This document shows positions 10,271 through 19,731 of a stretch of 64,000 nucleotides of DNA, in pieces. Made by a program: the position numbers and the translations under genes. Origin of the DNA: JAFEDN01 sp963818985 (GTDB taxonomy: Bacteria > Pseudomonadota > Gammaproteobacteria > Coxiellales > Coxiellaceae); contig CAWFUJ010000007.1 of the NCBI GenBank assembly GCA_963818985.1, positions 1-64,000 of the forward strand. Reading direction: 5' to 3'. The notes beneath the pieces were generated by a model. It searched no databases. It was not told where the DNA came from and worked only from the letters and a program-made list of their open reading frames with translations. Numbering within the stretch: the stretch's first letter is position 1; every line of letters starts with the position of its first letter.

Positions 10271-10654
10271 TTATTCGCTTAAAACTACAATGCAATCAAC
10301 TTCTACGTCCACATTCTTAGGTAGCGAAGCTACCCCAATCACTGCGCGTGATGGATAAGGTTCAATAAAATATTCTTGCATCACCTCATTGATCAAAGAG
10401 AAATTTTTCATGTCTGTTAAATATATCGTTAGTTTAACAATCTGTGATAAATTACCACCCGCTTCGACAATAATCGCTCTGATATTTTCAAAGACACGCC
10501 TTACCCTCGTCTTGAAATCTCCTTCGACAATTTCGAGGGTGGCTGGAATTAAGGGAATTTGGCCGGATAAAAACAACATGCTACCGGATTTTATTGCTTG
10601 CGAATAAGTACCTATTGCAGCGGGTGCATGTAAAGTTTTAATCATTTGCTTCAT
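10271..10654 (-). CDS. ridA: RidA family reactive-imine deaminase
   Basis: RidA hydrolyses reactive enamine/imine intermediates formed by PLP enzymes. The family signature region near the C-terminus is present (YPSRAVIGVASLPKNVDVEVDCIVV), and the catalytic Arg is in PSRA. I chose the ATG at 10654 (127 residues, the usual length) because AGAGGAGAAAG lies just before it; the longer reading from 10675 adds residues not seen in the family. The start lies within the last codons of spoT, so the two are probably translationally coupled. Confidence 0.93.
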   Translation of the reverse strand: MKQMIKTLHAPAAIGTYSQAIKSGSMLFLSGQIPLIPATLEIVEGDFKTRVRRVFENIRAIIVEAGGNLSQIVKLTIYLTDMKNFSLINEVMQEYFIEPYPSRAVIGVASLPKNVDVEVDCIVVLSE

Positions 10655-12788
10655 AATCTTTCTCCTCTGAACCACGGGTTATACGCGAGACGGCAGGGAT
10701 GCGGCGCAAATGTCGCAGCACATTTGCCAGATGGATCCGATGGCTCACGAATAGTTTAAAAATAAATTGATAATGCTGTCCACCTCTACTTTTTACTCTT
10801 ATATCACTGATGTTGGCATCAGCATCCGCTATAGAAGAAGCCATTTTAGCCAATAGTCGGGGTTCATCAACCGCTTCTACCCGAATATCAATCGGAAACA
10901 TCTGTTTTACATGCTCATCCCAACGTAAATTAACAAAGCTTTGTGGGTGACGTCGCAACTTATCAATGCGCGAACATTGTTCTAAATGGACAACAATGCC
11001 CTTACCACTTTCTAATATTCCAATAATGGGATCACCCGGAATGGGCTGACAACATTCAGCGAAGTTGACCACCAACCCTTCAGTGCCTTTAACTGTTAAA
11101 GGTGCTTCTTCACTAGATTTTATCAGGCTGCCACTCTGGTTAAATTGATGAGTCATATCTGCGAATCGTTTGGCAACCAACGTCGGTAATCGATTACCTA
11201 AGCCCACCTCGGTTAGCAATTCGGTTAAATCTGCTAATTGGACCTCTTTTAAAATAATGATGATCACTTCGTCTGGAATTTTTTTCAGCGTTAATTGATG
11301 CGGACGTAACGCTTGCTTTAATAATTTTTCACCGATGGCGATCGATTCTGTTTTGCGTTGATCTTTTAAAAATTGACGAATGCCGTTGCGAGCCTGGCGT
11401 GTGACTACAAAATCTAGCCAAGCCGGGTTAGGTTGAGCGCGGGCATCGGTAATGATTTCTACCGTTTGACCACTGACCAATAACGAAGACAACGGCGCCA
11501 ATTGGCGATTCACTTTGGCGGCAACACAGCTATTACCGACATCGGTATGGACTGCATAAGCGAAGTCAATGACCGTGGCTCCAGCCGGTAAACGCATGAT
11601 TTTTCCCTTAGGGGTGAATACATACACTTCCTCAGGAAATAAATCCATTTTGACATTTTCAATAAATTCAAGCGAACTACCAGTGTCACGTTGCAATTCC
11701 AATAAATTTTTAACCCACAGTTGAGCGCGAACCTGAGCCGGGTCTGCATTATCTTCACCATTTTTATATAACCAATGAGCGGCAATACCGATTGTCGCCC
11801 GATGATCCATCTCGGTGGTGCGTATTTGAACTTCAATTGGATATCCATACGGTCCAAATAAAACAGTATGCAAAGATTGATAGCCATTGGCCTTAGGAAT
11901 AGCAATATAATCTTTAAATTTTTCTGGCACCGGTTTAAACAAACGATGGATTAATCCCAAAACCCGATAACAGGTATCTACATCGTCGACAATGATCCGG
12001 AATGCATAAACATCCATAATGTCATGGAAGGGTAAATGCTTAGTGCGCATTTTTCGGTAAATACTGTAAAGATGTTTTTCGCGGCCAGTCACAATACAAG
12101 ATGGCAAATTACTTTTTGCCAACCCTTCTTGCAAGGTCTTACTCACTAAATCTAAAACTTTTTTGCGTTCACCACGCGCGGCTTCTACCGCTTTTTGTAG
12201 AACATGATAACGTCGAGGAAAGCGCGACATAAAACTCAGTTCTTCTAGCTCAATCGATAAATCGTGCATCCCTAATCGCTTAGCTATTGGAGCAAATATC
12301 TCTAAAGTTTCTTGGGCAATGCGTTTGCGTTTTTCAAGTGGCAAAGAAGTTAAGGTCCGCATATTATGCAAGCGATCATTTAATTTGATAATAATAACCC
12401 GGATATCGCGGGCCATTGCTAAAACCATCTTGCGAAAATTTTCAGCTTGCGCTTCAGCTCTGGAGATAAATTCAATTTGAGTGAGCTTGCTGACCCCATC
12501 AACTAGCTCGGCTACGGTGTCACCAAACTTAGCCGCCAACATGCTTTTGCTAACGTTTGTATCTTCGATGACGTCATGTAAAATCGCGGCAATAATCGTC
12601 TGGTGATCCATTTTCATGTCCGCTAACATGCAAGCAACTGCCATTGGATGAGAAATATAAGGTTCGCCGGTATGACGTTTCTGACCTTGATGGGCGTCAA
12701 GCGCCGTTAAAAATGCTTGATGAATTTGCTCAATTTGCTCTTCGTTGAGATAGGTAAGTTTACGTCGTAATTTTTTGAATAAACGCAT
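10638..12788 (-). CDS. spoT: Bifunctional (p)ppGpp synthetase/hydrolase SpoT
   Basis: This enzyme makes and degrades the stringent-response alarmone. In order: HD hydrolase domain with HTGEPYISHP and HDVIEDT (about residues 40-180), RelA/SpoT synthetase domain with MDVYAFRIIVDDVDTCY and NGYQSLHT (about 230-350), TGS domain with VYVFTPKGKIMRLPAGAT (about 385-440), and a C-terminal ACT-like domain. The HD box is complete, so hydrolase activity is expected. The ATG at 12788 follows GAGGGTGAGC and gives about 716 residues; the upstream in-frame extension would run through the end of rpoZ and is unlikely. Follows rpoZ by 19 bases. Confidence 0.95.
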   Translation of the reverse strand: MRLFKKLRRKLTYLNEEQIEQIHQAFLTALDAHQGQKRHTGEPYISHPMAVACMLADMKMDHQTIIAAILHDVIEDTNVSKSMLAAKFGDTVAELVDGVSKLTQIEFISRAEAQAENFRKMVLAMARDIRVIIIKLNDRLHNMRTLTSLPLEKRKRIAQETLEIFAPIAKRLGMHDLSIELEELSFMSRFPRRYHVLQKAVEAARGERKKVLDLVSKTLQEGLAKSNLPSCIVTGREKHLYSIYRKMRTKHLPFHDIMDVYAFRIIVDDVDTCYRVLGLIHRLFKPVPEKFKDYIAIPKANGYQSLHTVLFGPYGYPIEVQIRTTEMDHRATIGIAAHWLYKNGEDNADPAQVRAQLWVKNLLELQRDTGSSLEFIENVKMDLFPEEVYVFTPKGKIMRLPAGATVIDFAYAVHTDVGNSCVAAKVNRQLAPLSSLLVSGQTVEIITDARAQPNPAWLDFVVTRQARNGIRQFLKDQRKTESIAIGEKLLKQALRPHQLTLKKIPDEVIIIILKEVQLADLTELLTEVGLGNRLPTLVAKRFADMTHQFNQSGSLIKSSEEAPLTVKGTEGLVVNFAECCQPIPGDPIIGILESGKGIVVHLEQCSRIDKLRRHPQSFVNLRWDEHVKQMFPIDIRVEAVDEPRLLAKMASSIADADANISDIRVKSRGGQHYQFIFKLFVSHRIHLANVLRHLRRIPAVSRITRGSEEKDYEAND

Positions 12789-12807
12789 GTATAGCTCACC
12801 CTCTCTT

Positions 12808-13116
12808 TTATGAGGGTGGTATATCTTTTTCTTTTGGAAAGCGTCCAATTTCACTGCGGGCAATTGCACCTGTGCTCACGGGGGTACTCATAAAATTCTC
12901 CATATCACCGTGTTCAGTACGTAAAGGGGCGTTATCGATATCAAATCCTGCAGCAATTTCGCGTAATGCTAGAACCGTGGGTTTATCATTATCAACTGGG
13001 ACCAATGGGTCTGCCGCACCCATTTCTAATAAATGCGCACGCCTTGCAGCCTTTATGACTAAAGCAAAGCGGTTTTCTACGTGGGGTAAACAATCTTCAA
13101 CTGTGATTCGTGCCAT
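12808..13116 (-). CDS. rpoZ: DNA-directed RNA polymerase omega subunit
   Basis: Omega helps assemble RNA polymerase. The product starts MARITVEDCL and continues NRFALVIKAARRAHLL, the conserved omega core, followed by KPTVLALREIAAG. The ATG at 13116 sits behind TTGGAGAAATTT and gives 102 residues. It lies between gmk and spoT, the usual gammaproteobacterial order gmk-rpoZ-spoT. Confidence 0.96.
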   Translation of the reverse strand: MARITVEDCLPHVENRFALVIKAARRAHLLEMGAADPLVPVDNDKPTVLALREIAAGFDIDNAPLRTEHGDMENFMSTPVSTGAIARSEIGRFPKEKDIPPS

Positions 13117-13153
13117 AAATTTCTCCAAAACAATTCATTAATATATGATTCTA

Positions 13154-13796
13154 CTATTTTTCTAATAATTTAGCCAGTAAATCAACATAACGCACCGCTT
13201 GTTTACCGCATCGCAGACGTTCGGCTAACACAATATGTTGTAAATCAGCGAGGGCTTGCTCGAATTGATCATTTATCACTAAATAATCGAATTCTAGATA
13301 ATGACTTATTTCTTGTTGCGCTCCCGCCATACGTACCGATATTACATCAGAATGATCCTGACGACGATTTTGCAGACGCTGACGTAAAACCTCCAATGAC
13401 GGTGGCACAATAAAGATGAGAATGGCACTAGGAAATTGCTGGCGAATCTGCTTTGCGCCTTGCCAATCAATTTCTAATAATACATCAGTCCCCGCTGCCA
13501 ATTGCTCGACTACCCAGTACCGTGAAGTACCATATTGATGATGGTAAATCGTAGCATGCTCTAAAAAAGTTTGAGTTTTCTAGCATCTCCTCAAATACTT
13601 CATTGGCAACAAAATGATAATCTTTGCCCTCGACATCCCCTGGACGGGGTGAACGAGTTGTATAGGAGATAGATATTTTTAAGTCGTTAATATTATTAAC
13701 TAAGGCTCGAACTAAACTGGTTTTTCCAGTGCCAGAAGGGGCGGCAATAACAAAAAAATGTCCAGGCGCATTACTCAATGTTTTGCACCTGTTCAC
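13154..13796 (-). pseudogene. gmk: Guanylate kinase, one frameshift in a homopolymer
   Basis: Guanylate kinase converts GMP to GDP and is normally essential. The N-terminal fragment has the P-loop APSGTGKTSL and the GMP-binding SYTTRSPRPGDVEGKDYHF; the C-terminal fragment begins at TDVLLEIDWQGAKQIR. Between them, removing one base from the A6 run at 13563-13568 (+ strand) restores the frame to NFLEHATIYHHQYGTSRYWV, exactly what the family has there. The break is therefore a single-base homopolymer indel: a sequence error, a slippage site, or a real lesion. The start is uncertain; it overlaps the yicC end by up to 26 bases, and a TTG at 13778 is an alternative. Confidence 0.9.
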
Positions 13797-14625
13797 GAAT
13801 TTGCTCTATTAAAACTTTCATTTCTACACTGGCGTGAGTTAAGGAAATATCCAAAGCCTTACTGCTTAAAGTATTGGCCTCGCGGTGAAGTTCCTGGCTT
13901 AAAAAATCCAATCGTCTGCCAACCGCTCCTGGTTGAGCTAATGCTTGAGCCATCGCTTGGCAATGACCACTCAAGCGCTGGATTTCCTCTTCGACATCAG
14001 ACTTATGAATGAGAATCGCCATTTCCTGAGCTATTCGCTGTGAATCTACTTCAACTTTTAGGTCAGCTAAGCGCTTAATCATTCGTTCGCGTTCAGCGAA
14101 AAGCAATTGGGGGATAAGTTGTCTAATTTTATCTACCATCTGCTCTATCGCGTTTAAGCGCTGCAATATAAATGCTTTAATTTGCCCGCCTTCACTCTGA
14201 CGCATTTGGACTAGATCATTGATCGCAGTTTCAAGTAACACCAAGGCGTGTTGATTCATTTCCTCTTGTTTCTTGGTCTCTGTTTCTAAAACTCCAGGCC
14301 AAGTCAGCACTGATAACAAGTCAATATGCGCGCTAGGAAAATATCCGTGTATTTTTTCAGCACCATGGGCTAATCGTTTTATGGCTTCTTCATTGATTGA
14401 TAAGGTAGATGGTGGACTCAGAAATTTTAAACCCACCTCAATTTTACCGCGCTGACACTTTTCACTCAGTCGAGCACGCACTACTGCTTCTAATCCACGA
14501 AAAGACTCTGGTAAACGGATACTCATGTCTAAAAAACGGTGGTTAACTGCTCGTATTTCCCACACCAACCCGCCCCAGTCATTTTGACTGGATTGCCTTG
14601 AAAATGCTGTCATGCTTGCAATCAT
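13771..14625 (-). CDS. yicC: YicC family endoribonuclease
   Basis: A 284-residue YicC-like protein, beginning MIASMTAFSRQ and containing WEIRAVNHRFLDMSIRLPESFR near the N-terminus and the C-terminal DUF1732 block with RLDFLSQELHREANTLSSKA. The E. coli family member is an endoribonuclease involved in small RNA turnover. It lies just upstream of gmk, the usual pairing, and is divergent from rph across about 100 bases. Confidence 0.93.
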   Translation of the reverse strand: MIASMTAFSRQSSQNDWGGLVWEIRAVNHRFLDMSIRLPESFRGLEAVVRARLSEKCQRGKIEVGLKFLSPPSTLSINEEAIKRLAHGAEKIHGYFPSAHIDLLSVLTWPGVLETETKKQEEMNQHALVLLETAINDLVQMRQSEGGQIKAFILQRLNAIEQMVDKIRQLIPQLLFAERERMIKRLADLKVEVDSQRIAQEMAILIHKSDVEEEIQRLSGHCQAMAQALAQPGAVGRRLDFLSQELHREANTLSSKALDISLTHASVEMKVLIEQIREQVQNIE

Positions 14626-14728
14626 TTTTGAATCATAACATATTCATTTCTAAATGTCAGACAAATGGACTGCACTGAATTTTAAATTATGTTAAGCTTA
14701 TTGTCTAATTATCACCGGTAAATGATTT

Positions 14729-15481
14729 ATGAAATTAACAAGTGTCCGTCCAAGTGGTCGAGCCGCTGATGAACTGAGGGCGATTAGCTTTACTCGACAT
14801 TATACGCGCCACGCCGAAGGTTCGGTTCTGGTATGTTTCGGCGAAACCAAAGTATTATGTAATGCAAGTATTGCTGATACGCTACCGCGTTTTTTGCGCG
14901 ATAGCCAGCAAGGCTGGGTGACAGCCGAATATGGTATGCTGCCGCGAGCCACTCATGAACGGATCGATCGAGAAGCAGCACATGGTAAACAGCAAGGCCG
15001 TACCATTGAAATTCAACGATTAATTGGCCGTTCACTGCGCGCTGCGGTTAATTTGAAATTATTGCAGCCCTACACCATCACGATAGATTGCGATGTCATA
15101 CAAGCCGACGGCGGCACCCGCACTGCAGCGATTAGCGGCGCTTGTGTAGCATTAGTTGATGCGCTTCAATATCTCCTCAATTCTGGCAAGATTAGTCAAA
15201 ACCCACTAAAACATTTAGTGGCCGGAGTCTCAGTCGGAATATATCAACAAATTCCAATTTTAGATTTAGAATATTTAGAAGATTGTAAAGCGCATACTGA
15301 CATGAATGTGGTGATGAATGATGCCGGCTCTTTTATTGAATTACAAGGCACTGCCGAAGGCGACGCTTTCTCAAATGATGAACTCAATTTTTTATTAAGT
15401 TTAGCAAAAAAAGGAGTCGGTGAAATCATTCAGGCCCAAACGCTGGCTCTGAACTATACTAAAGAAGTTGATAGTCCATAA
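14729..15481 (+). CDS. rph: Ribonuclease PH
   Basis: RNase PH trims the 3' ends of tRNA precursors by phosphorolysis. The 250-residue product has the family's start (PSGRAADELRAISFTRHYTRHAEGSVLVCFGETKVLC), GWVTAEYGMLPRATHER, and the phosphate-binding/catalytic DCDVIQADGGTRTAAISGA. Length is typical. Its 3' end overlaps the end of the convergent xthA gene by 23 bases. Confidence 0.96.
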   Translation: MKLTSVRPSGRAADELRAISFTRHYTRHAEGSVLVCFGETKVLCNASIADTLPRFLRDSQQGWVTAEYGMLPRATHERIDREAAHGKQQGRTIEIQRLIGRSLRAAVNLKLLQPYTITIDCDVIQADGGTRTAAISGACVALVDALQYLLNSGKISQNPLKHLVAGVSVGIYQQIPILDLEYLEDCKAHTDMNVVMNDAGSFIELQGTAEGDAFSNDELNFLLSLAKKGVGEIIQAQTLALNYTKEVDSP

Positions 15482-16229
15482 TGAGCGGGGCGTGATCGGA
15501 AAAACGCTCTTCTTTATAGATGGCTGCCGATTTTATCAAATTTTTAAAATGCGGCGAGGTAATTTGATAATCGATTCTCCAGCCCACATTCTTAGCCCAA
15601 GCTTGGCCCCTGCGAGACCACCAGGTATATTGTTCTGGAAGTTGATTAATGACGCGAAATGCATCCACAAAACCCACTTGATCAAATAACTCATCCATCC
15701 ATGCTCGCTCTTCTGGTAAAAATCCAGAATTTTTTTGATTGCCACGCCAATTTTTTAAATCAATTTTCTTATGGGCGATATTCCAATCGCCGCAAATAAT
15801 AAATGGGCGGTTAGACTTCATGATTTCTTTTAAAATAGGCATAAAGCGTTGCATAAAATCAAATTTGATTTTTTGGCGCTCTGGACCGCTGGTTCCAGAA
15901 GGCATATACAATGAGGCTACGCTAAATGTAGCAAAATCAGCCTGTATATACCGCCCTTCTTGATCGGCATGTGGCCATCCCAAACCAGTGGTGATTTTAT
16001 CAGGTTTTTCTCGGGAAAAAATCGCAACTCCACTATAGCCTTTTTTCTCCGCGTCTAAATAATAACAATGATATGACGATGGCCGAAAAACTACGTCTCC
16101 TAAAACTTTTTCTTGGGCTTTAGTTTCCTGAACGCAAACCACATCTGCTTCTTGCTTCTCTAGCCAATTAAAAAAACCTTTTTTGGCGGCAGAACGAATA
16201 CCATTGGCATTCAAAGTAATAATACGCAT
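15459..16229 (-). CDS. xthA: Exodeoxyribonuclease III
   Basis: A Mg-dependent AP endonuclease/3' exonuclease of base excision repair. Motifs are NANGIRSAAKKG at the N-terminus, QETK, the active-site Tyr in SLYMPSG, GDWNIAHKKID, and SDHAPL at the C-terminus. I chose the ATG at 16229 because AAAGAGGAACAT precedes it; the longer reading adds 13 residues that run into the pyrE start. It is divergent from pyrE with only 37 bases between starts, so their promoters overlap. Confidence 0.95.
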   Translation of the reverse strand: MRIITLNANGIRSAAKKGFFNWLEKQEADVVCVQETKAQEKVLGDVVFRPSSYHCYYLDAEKKGYSGVAIFSREKPDKITTGLGWPHADQEGRYIQADFATFSVASLYMPSGTSGPERQKIKFDFMQRFMPILKEIMKSNRPFIICGDWNIAHKKIDLKNWRGNQKNSGFLPEERAWMDELFDQVGFVDAFRVINQLPEQYTWWSRRGQAWAKNVGWRIDYQITSPHFKNLIKSAAIYKEERFSDHAPLIMDYQLL

Positions 16230-16266
16230 ATGTTCCTCTTTTTCTTTGGATAGATTACAATGCAGC

Positions 16267-16920
16267 ATGCAAAATTACAAGACTGCTTTTATTGAGTTTT
16301 TATATCAAAATAAAGTGCTGTCGTTTGGTAGCTTTACCCTTAAATCCGGCAGAACTAGCCCTTATTTTTTTAATTTGGGTTTATTTAATAGTGGCGCCTG
16401 TTTGAAAACATTAGGCGAGTTTTATGCTGATGCACTAGAAGCAACAAACTTGGAGTACGATGTATTATTTGGCCCCGCTTATAAAGGCATTCCTTTGGTC
16501 AGCACGACGGCCGTAGGGTTATATAATAAATATCAAAAAGATGTACCTTATTGTTTTAATCGCAAAGAAAAAAAAACGCATGGGGATCAGGGTCATTTCG
16601 TCGGTGCAAATTTGCAGGGACGAATTGTTATGGTCGATGATGTGATTACCGCTGGCACCACCGTCCGGGAAACTCTGCAAATGTTTGCCGGTTTGCCGGT
16701 TAAATTAATAGCAATTCTGATCGCGTTCGATAGACAAGAACGAGGACAAGGTGCGTTATCAGCTACCGCTGAAGTAACCCGAGAATATGGTATTCCAGTT
16801 TATAGCATTATTACCATTCAGGATGTTTTGACATATCTCAAACAACGACCCGATTTAACCGAGCAATGTCGCACTATTCAAGCTTATCAACAACAGTACG
16901 GCGACAGCAATTCTCAGTGA
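16267..16920 (+). CDS. pyrE: Orotate phosphoribosyltransferase
   Basis: PyrE makes OMP from orotate and PRPP in pyrimidine synthesis. The PRPP-binding motif is RIVMVDDVITAGTTVRE, and the substrate loop FNRKEKKTHGDQGHFVG is present. The ATG at 16267 gives 217 residues, the family length; the longer in-frame opening from 16183 lies opposite xthA coding sequence and is not needed. Confidence 0.96.
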   Translation: MQNYKTAFIEFLYQNKVLSFGSFTLKSGRTSPYFFNLGLFNSGACLKTLGEFYADALEATNLEYDVLFGPAYKGIPLVSTTAVGLYNKYQKDVPYCFNRKEKKTHGDQGHFVGANLQGRIVMVDDVITAGTTVRETLQMFAGLPVKLIAILIAFDRQERGQGALSATAEVTREYGIPVYSIITIQDVLTYLKQRPDLTEQCRTIQAYQQQYGDSNSQ

Positions 16921-16975
16921 TATGTCATCCCGGCCCCCGCCTTTGCGGGGGTAAACTACAACCGGTATCCAGGAT
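16921..16975. repeat. Palindromic repeats after pyrE
   Basis: GTCATCCCGG, CCCCCGCCTTTGCGGGGG and a CCGGTATCCAGGAT half of the other family follow the pyrE stop codon. The GC hairpin with following sequence may end pyrE transcription. The rest of the 17.0-17.1 kb gap holds the promoter described next. Confidence 0.55.
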
Positions 16976-17062
16976 GAATATCAGCATTTAATCAATTCTG
17001 ATATTTACTCTTACAATTCGCGCTTTATTTATGAATTAATATTCCCACAAAACACCTTGCTA

Positions 17063-17095
17063 ATTAATAATCTCTTAATAAAGAAAAAGCATAAT
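17063..17095 (+). promoter_or_regulatory. PmrA-type box and -10 element upstream of the protease-like gene
   Basis: ATTAAT (17063-17068), five bases, CTTAATA (17074-17080), nine bases, then CATAAT (17090-17095). Order and spacing equal those of the Dot/Icm promoters in this window (TTTAAT-N5-CTTAAGG-N9-TANAAT). The site ends 32 bases before the start of the gene at 17128. It suggests co-regulation with the secretion system. Confidence 0.62.
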
Positions 17096-17127
17096 AATTA
17101 GTTAATAAACATGACTAATAAAAGATT

Positions 17128-18300
17128 ATGAAGCGAGAAATAATAAGTGATTTAAGTTTTGAAGTCCGACTTCCTTCAGGGAAAATCCCTTTTTTACAAT
17201 TGGTGATGGATGAACGATTCGATAAAAAAAATCATTATATTCCTAAACATCGACCTCCTTTAAAAAATGAATTATTCCGACCAACTTGTGGGTTTAATGC
17301 CTTTTGGAGCGGAATTAGATCCAGCGACCCTTCGCTACCCATTCCGTTTTCATTGGTGAGCTATGGCAAAGAAAGCGGAATCACTGGATTTGGCCCCATT
17401 TATAATGTTGAACATTTTAATAAATTAGCTCAGAAGTTAGGTTTTGAAGGAGGAAAAGCCGTGTTATTCTCCGATAGTAAAAATCAATATATTAAGGAGA
17501 TTTGCGATATAGTAAAAACTGGCTCAAAAATCATTATTGCTTGCGATGTTGAGAATGGATTTCCCAGCAATCAAAAAGGTGAACACTCACATTGGGCTTT
17601 GATAGATGGATATTTTTTTTATGACAAAGAGTGCTTTCTTTTAGTAGCACAATATGATTCAGATTTCGGATGGCCCGCTGATAAACTATTTGAATCCAAT
17701 AAAAACTTGCCCTTATTGAATCCAGCTTACGGTAAATATTATAAAGATAAAATTACGAAAAGCTATCATAAAATTAACGAAGAAAAAATGCATTTATCAT
17801 CTGAGAAAATCTATTCTATTGAGGAAAAAGATTTATCTAAATTTCGCTTTTACGGTTATTGTATTCCTGCCAAAACTCAAGCAGAAATTCATAATGATAT
17901 CAAAGCTTCGATCGCTGAAACTGAGAAAAATATTTTTAGTGACATCAGTCAATCTTTAGAATCCAGCATTGCAGCAAGCATTCGGAATTTATTACATTTT
18001 AATGATTTCTGTAATAAATTTATAGATAATCCTCAAACAATTCGCGTTTATCAATATTACCTGACTGGACTAAAGTTGTGTATCAATTCTTATATCAACC
18101 AAAATAGGTTGAAAAGAATACCTGTTATTTTAGAAAAACAATCTTTATCTTCGTTATTCGTATGTCTTAATTCTTGCTTAAAAGAGTATAAAACAAAAGG
18201 TGAAATACAGAAAATAAAACAAATTCAAGAAGTGTTTACTGATATTCCCTTAGATTCAAAAAATCAGAATACTACTGAAAATTACTCAGCTGTAATCTGA
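17128..18300 (+). CDS. Putative cysteine protease resembling actin maturation protease (candidate effector)
   Basis: A 390-residue protein without signal peptide. Residues 51-60 read RPTCGFNAFW, a papain-fold-type nucleophile segment (Cys54), and residues 150-160 read KGEHSHWALID (His155). The stretch from residue 133, KIIIACDVENGFPSNQKG, then HSHWALIDGYF, and later ESNKNLP, follows the order of conserved blocks I remember from the eukaryotic actin maturation protease family (C19orf54/UPF0692), which removes the acetylated N-terminal residue of actin. The C-terminal 130 residues are helical and unassigned. The gene stands alone between pyrE and convergent algC, is more AT-rich than its neighbours, and has a PmrA-type promoter. 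A Dot/Icm effector acting on host protein is an inference; the activity is untested and the fold assignment rests on motif reading only. Confidence 0.6.
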   Translation: MKREIISDLSFEVRLPSGKIPFLQLVMDERFDKKNHYIPKHRPPLKNELFRPTCGFNAFWSGIRSSDPSLPIPFSLVSYGKESGITGFGPIYNVEHFNKLAQKLGFEGGKAVLFSDSKNQYIKEICDIVKTGSKIIIACDVENGFPSNQKGEHSHWALIDGYFFYDKECFLLVAQYDSDFGWPADKLFESNKNLPLLNPAYGKYYKDKITKSYHKINEEKMHLSSEKIYSIEEKDLSKFRFYGYCIPAKTQAEIHNDIKASIAETEKNIFSDISQSLESSIAASIRNLLHFNDFCNKFIDNPQTIRVYQYYLTGLKLCINSYINQNRLKRIPVILEKQSLSSLFVCLNSCLKEYKTKGEIQKIKQIQEVFTDIPLDSKNQNTTENYSAVI

Positions 18301-18303
18301 GTC

Positions 18304-19731
18304 CTAAAAAGGTAAAGTGAGTTGATTATCAATAGCCAATAATTGCTGACGAAACAATTCTTTAATTTTTTCTAAGTTGCTCAAGGTATCTGCCTCAAAA
18401 CGCAATGTTAAATAAGGCGAGGTATTTGAAGAGCGAACCAATCCCCAACCATAATCAAAATCAACTCGTAGTCCATCGATAGTGATTATTTTACCTTGGG
18501 AAAATTGCGCTTCTTTCAATAATCGTCGCATAAAGTCTATTTTTTTATCTTCTTCCATCAATAATTTTAATTCTGGGGTGTTAATGCTGTTCGGCAATGC
18601 AGCAAAGATTGCACTTGCAGATTTATGCTGAGCGGCAACAATTTGTAATAAACGCGCGCCAACATATAAACCATCGTCAAATCCAAACCAATCATCTTTA
18701 AAAAAAATATGGCCGCTCATTTCGCCAGCCAATACCGCATTTTCTTCAATCATTCTATTTTTGATAATCGAATGACCTGTACGACTCATAATGGCAATTC
18801 CTCCGGCTTGCTCAATAACCTGTGGTAAAAAAAGCGAACATTTAACATCAAATATAACTTTAGCACCGGGATTTTTTGCTAAAACTCCCTGTGCAAACAA
18901 CATTAATAACCGATCAGGCCAAACTATTTCACCTTGATTGGTTACCACACCTAAACGGTCTCCGTCACCGTCGAAGGCTAAACCCAGATCAGCATCGTGC
19001 TTTTTAATTGCAGCCATCAGTGCAGTCAAATTTTCTGGCACTAATGGATCAGGATGATGGTTAGGGAACCGGCCATCCAAGTCACAATATAATTCAACCA
19101 CTTCGCAACCCAACGCACGATACAAAGAAGGAGCGACACAGCCAGGTACGCCATTTCCACAATCAATGATAATTTTTAAAGGTCGGGATAAAGAAATCTT
19201 CTGAACGATATATTTAATATAATCGTCAATAATACATGTTAGGGTACTTTGTTGGCCTGGCGCCTGGACGTTGATAAAACGCCGCTGTATGATTCGCTCG
19301 TACAAATCCGCAATTCCTGCGGTACTCAGTGTTTTGCCTTTAAGTACAATTTTAAAGCCATTATGATTGCCAGGATTATGACTGGCGGTGATCATGACCC
19401 CGGCGGTGATATCAAAACGATGGGTTGCAAAATACACCAACGGTGTGGGCACAATGCCGACATCCACAATGTCGCGACCACTCGCCAGTAATCCCGCACA
19501 CAAAGCTTGATGTAATTCGGGACCCGAGAGCCTGCCATCTCGACCCACAATAAAAGCTTGCTCACCTTGCTCTTGGCCTTGTGCACCAACCGCCAAGCCA
19601 ATCGTATAAGCTAAATCCGGAGTTAAATGATCATCGTCCACCGGACCGCGTATATCATAAGCACGAAAAATTTCCTGAGGAATATTTTCTGAAATTTGAT
19701 AAACAGGCTTAATTTTTTCCTGAGCTGCCAA
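18304..19731 (-). CDS. algC: Phosphomannomutase/phosphoglucomutase
   Basis: An alpha-D-phosphohexomutase supplying sugar phosphates for envelope polysaccharide. Motifs: IFRAYDIRG at the N-terminus, active-site phosphoserine loop TASHNPGNHNGFK, metal loop AFDGDGDRLGV, sugar-binding GEMSGHIFF and the C-terminal phosphate loop RSSNTSPYLTLRFE. The first in-frame ATG (19779) lies 71 bases inside dut. A TTG at 19731 preceded by ACGAGGAG at a good distance is my preferred start (about 475 residues); this ribosome site is itself part of the dut codons for the RGEGG motif. Convergent with the protease-like gene, leaving only 3 bases. Confidence 0.93.
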   Translation of the reverse strand: MAAQEKIKPVYQISENIPQEIFRAYDIRGPVDDDHLTPDLAYTIGLAVGAQGQEQGEQAFIVGRDGRLSGPELHQALCAGLLASGRDIVDVGIVPTPLVYFATHRFDITAGVMITASHNPGNHNGFKIVLKGKTLSTAGIADLYERIIQRRFINVQAPGQQSTLTCIIDDYIKYIVQKISLSRPLKIIIDCGNGVPGCVAPSLYRALGCEVVELYCDLDGRFPNHHPDPLVPENLTALMAAIKKHDADLGLAFDGDGDRLGVVTNQGEIVWPDRLLMLFAQGVLAKNPGAKVIFDVKCSLFLPQVIEQAGGIAIMSRTGHSIIKNRMIEENAVLAGEMSGHIFFKDDWFGFDDGLYVGARLLQIVAAQHKSASAIFAALPNSINTPELKLLMEEDKKIDFMRRLLKEAQFSQGKIITIDGLRVDFDYGWGLVRSSNTSPYLTLRFEADTLSNLEKIKELFRQQLLAIDNQLTLPF

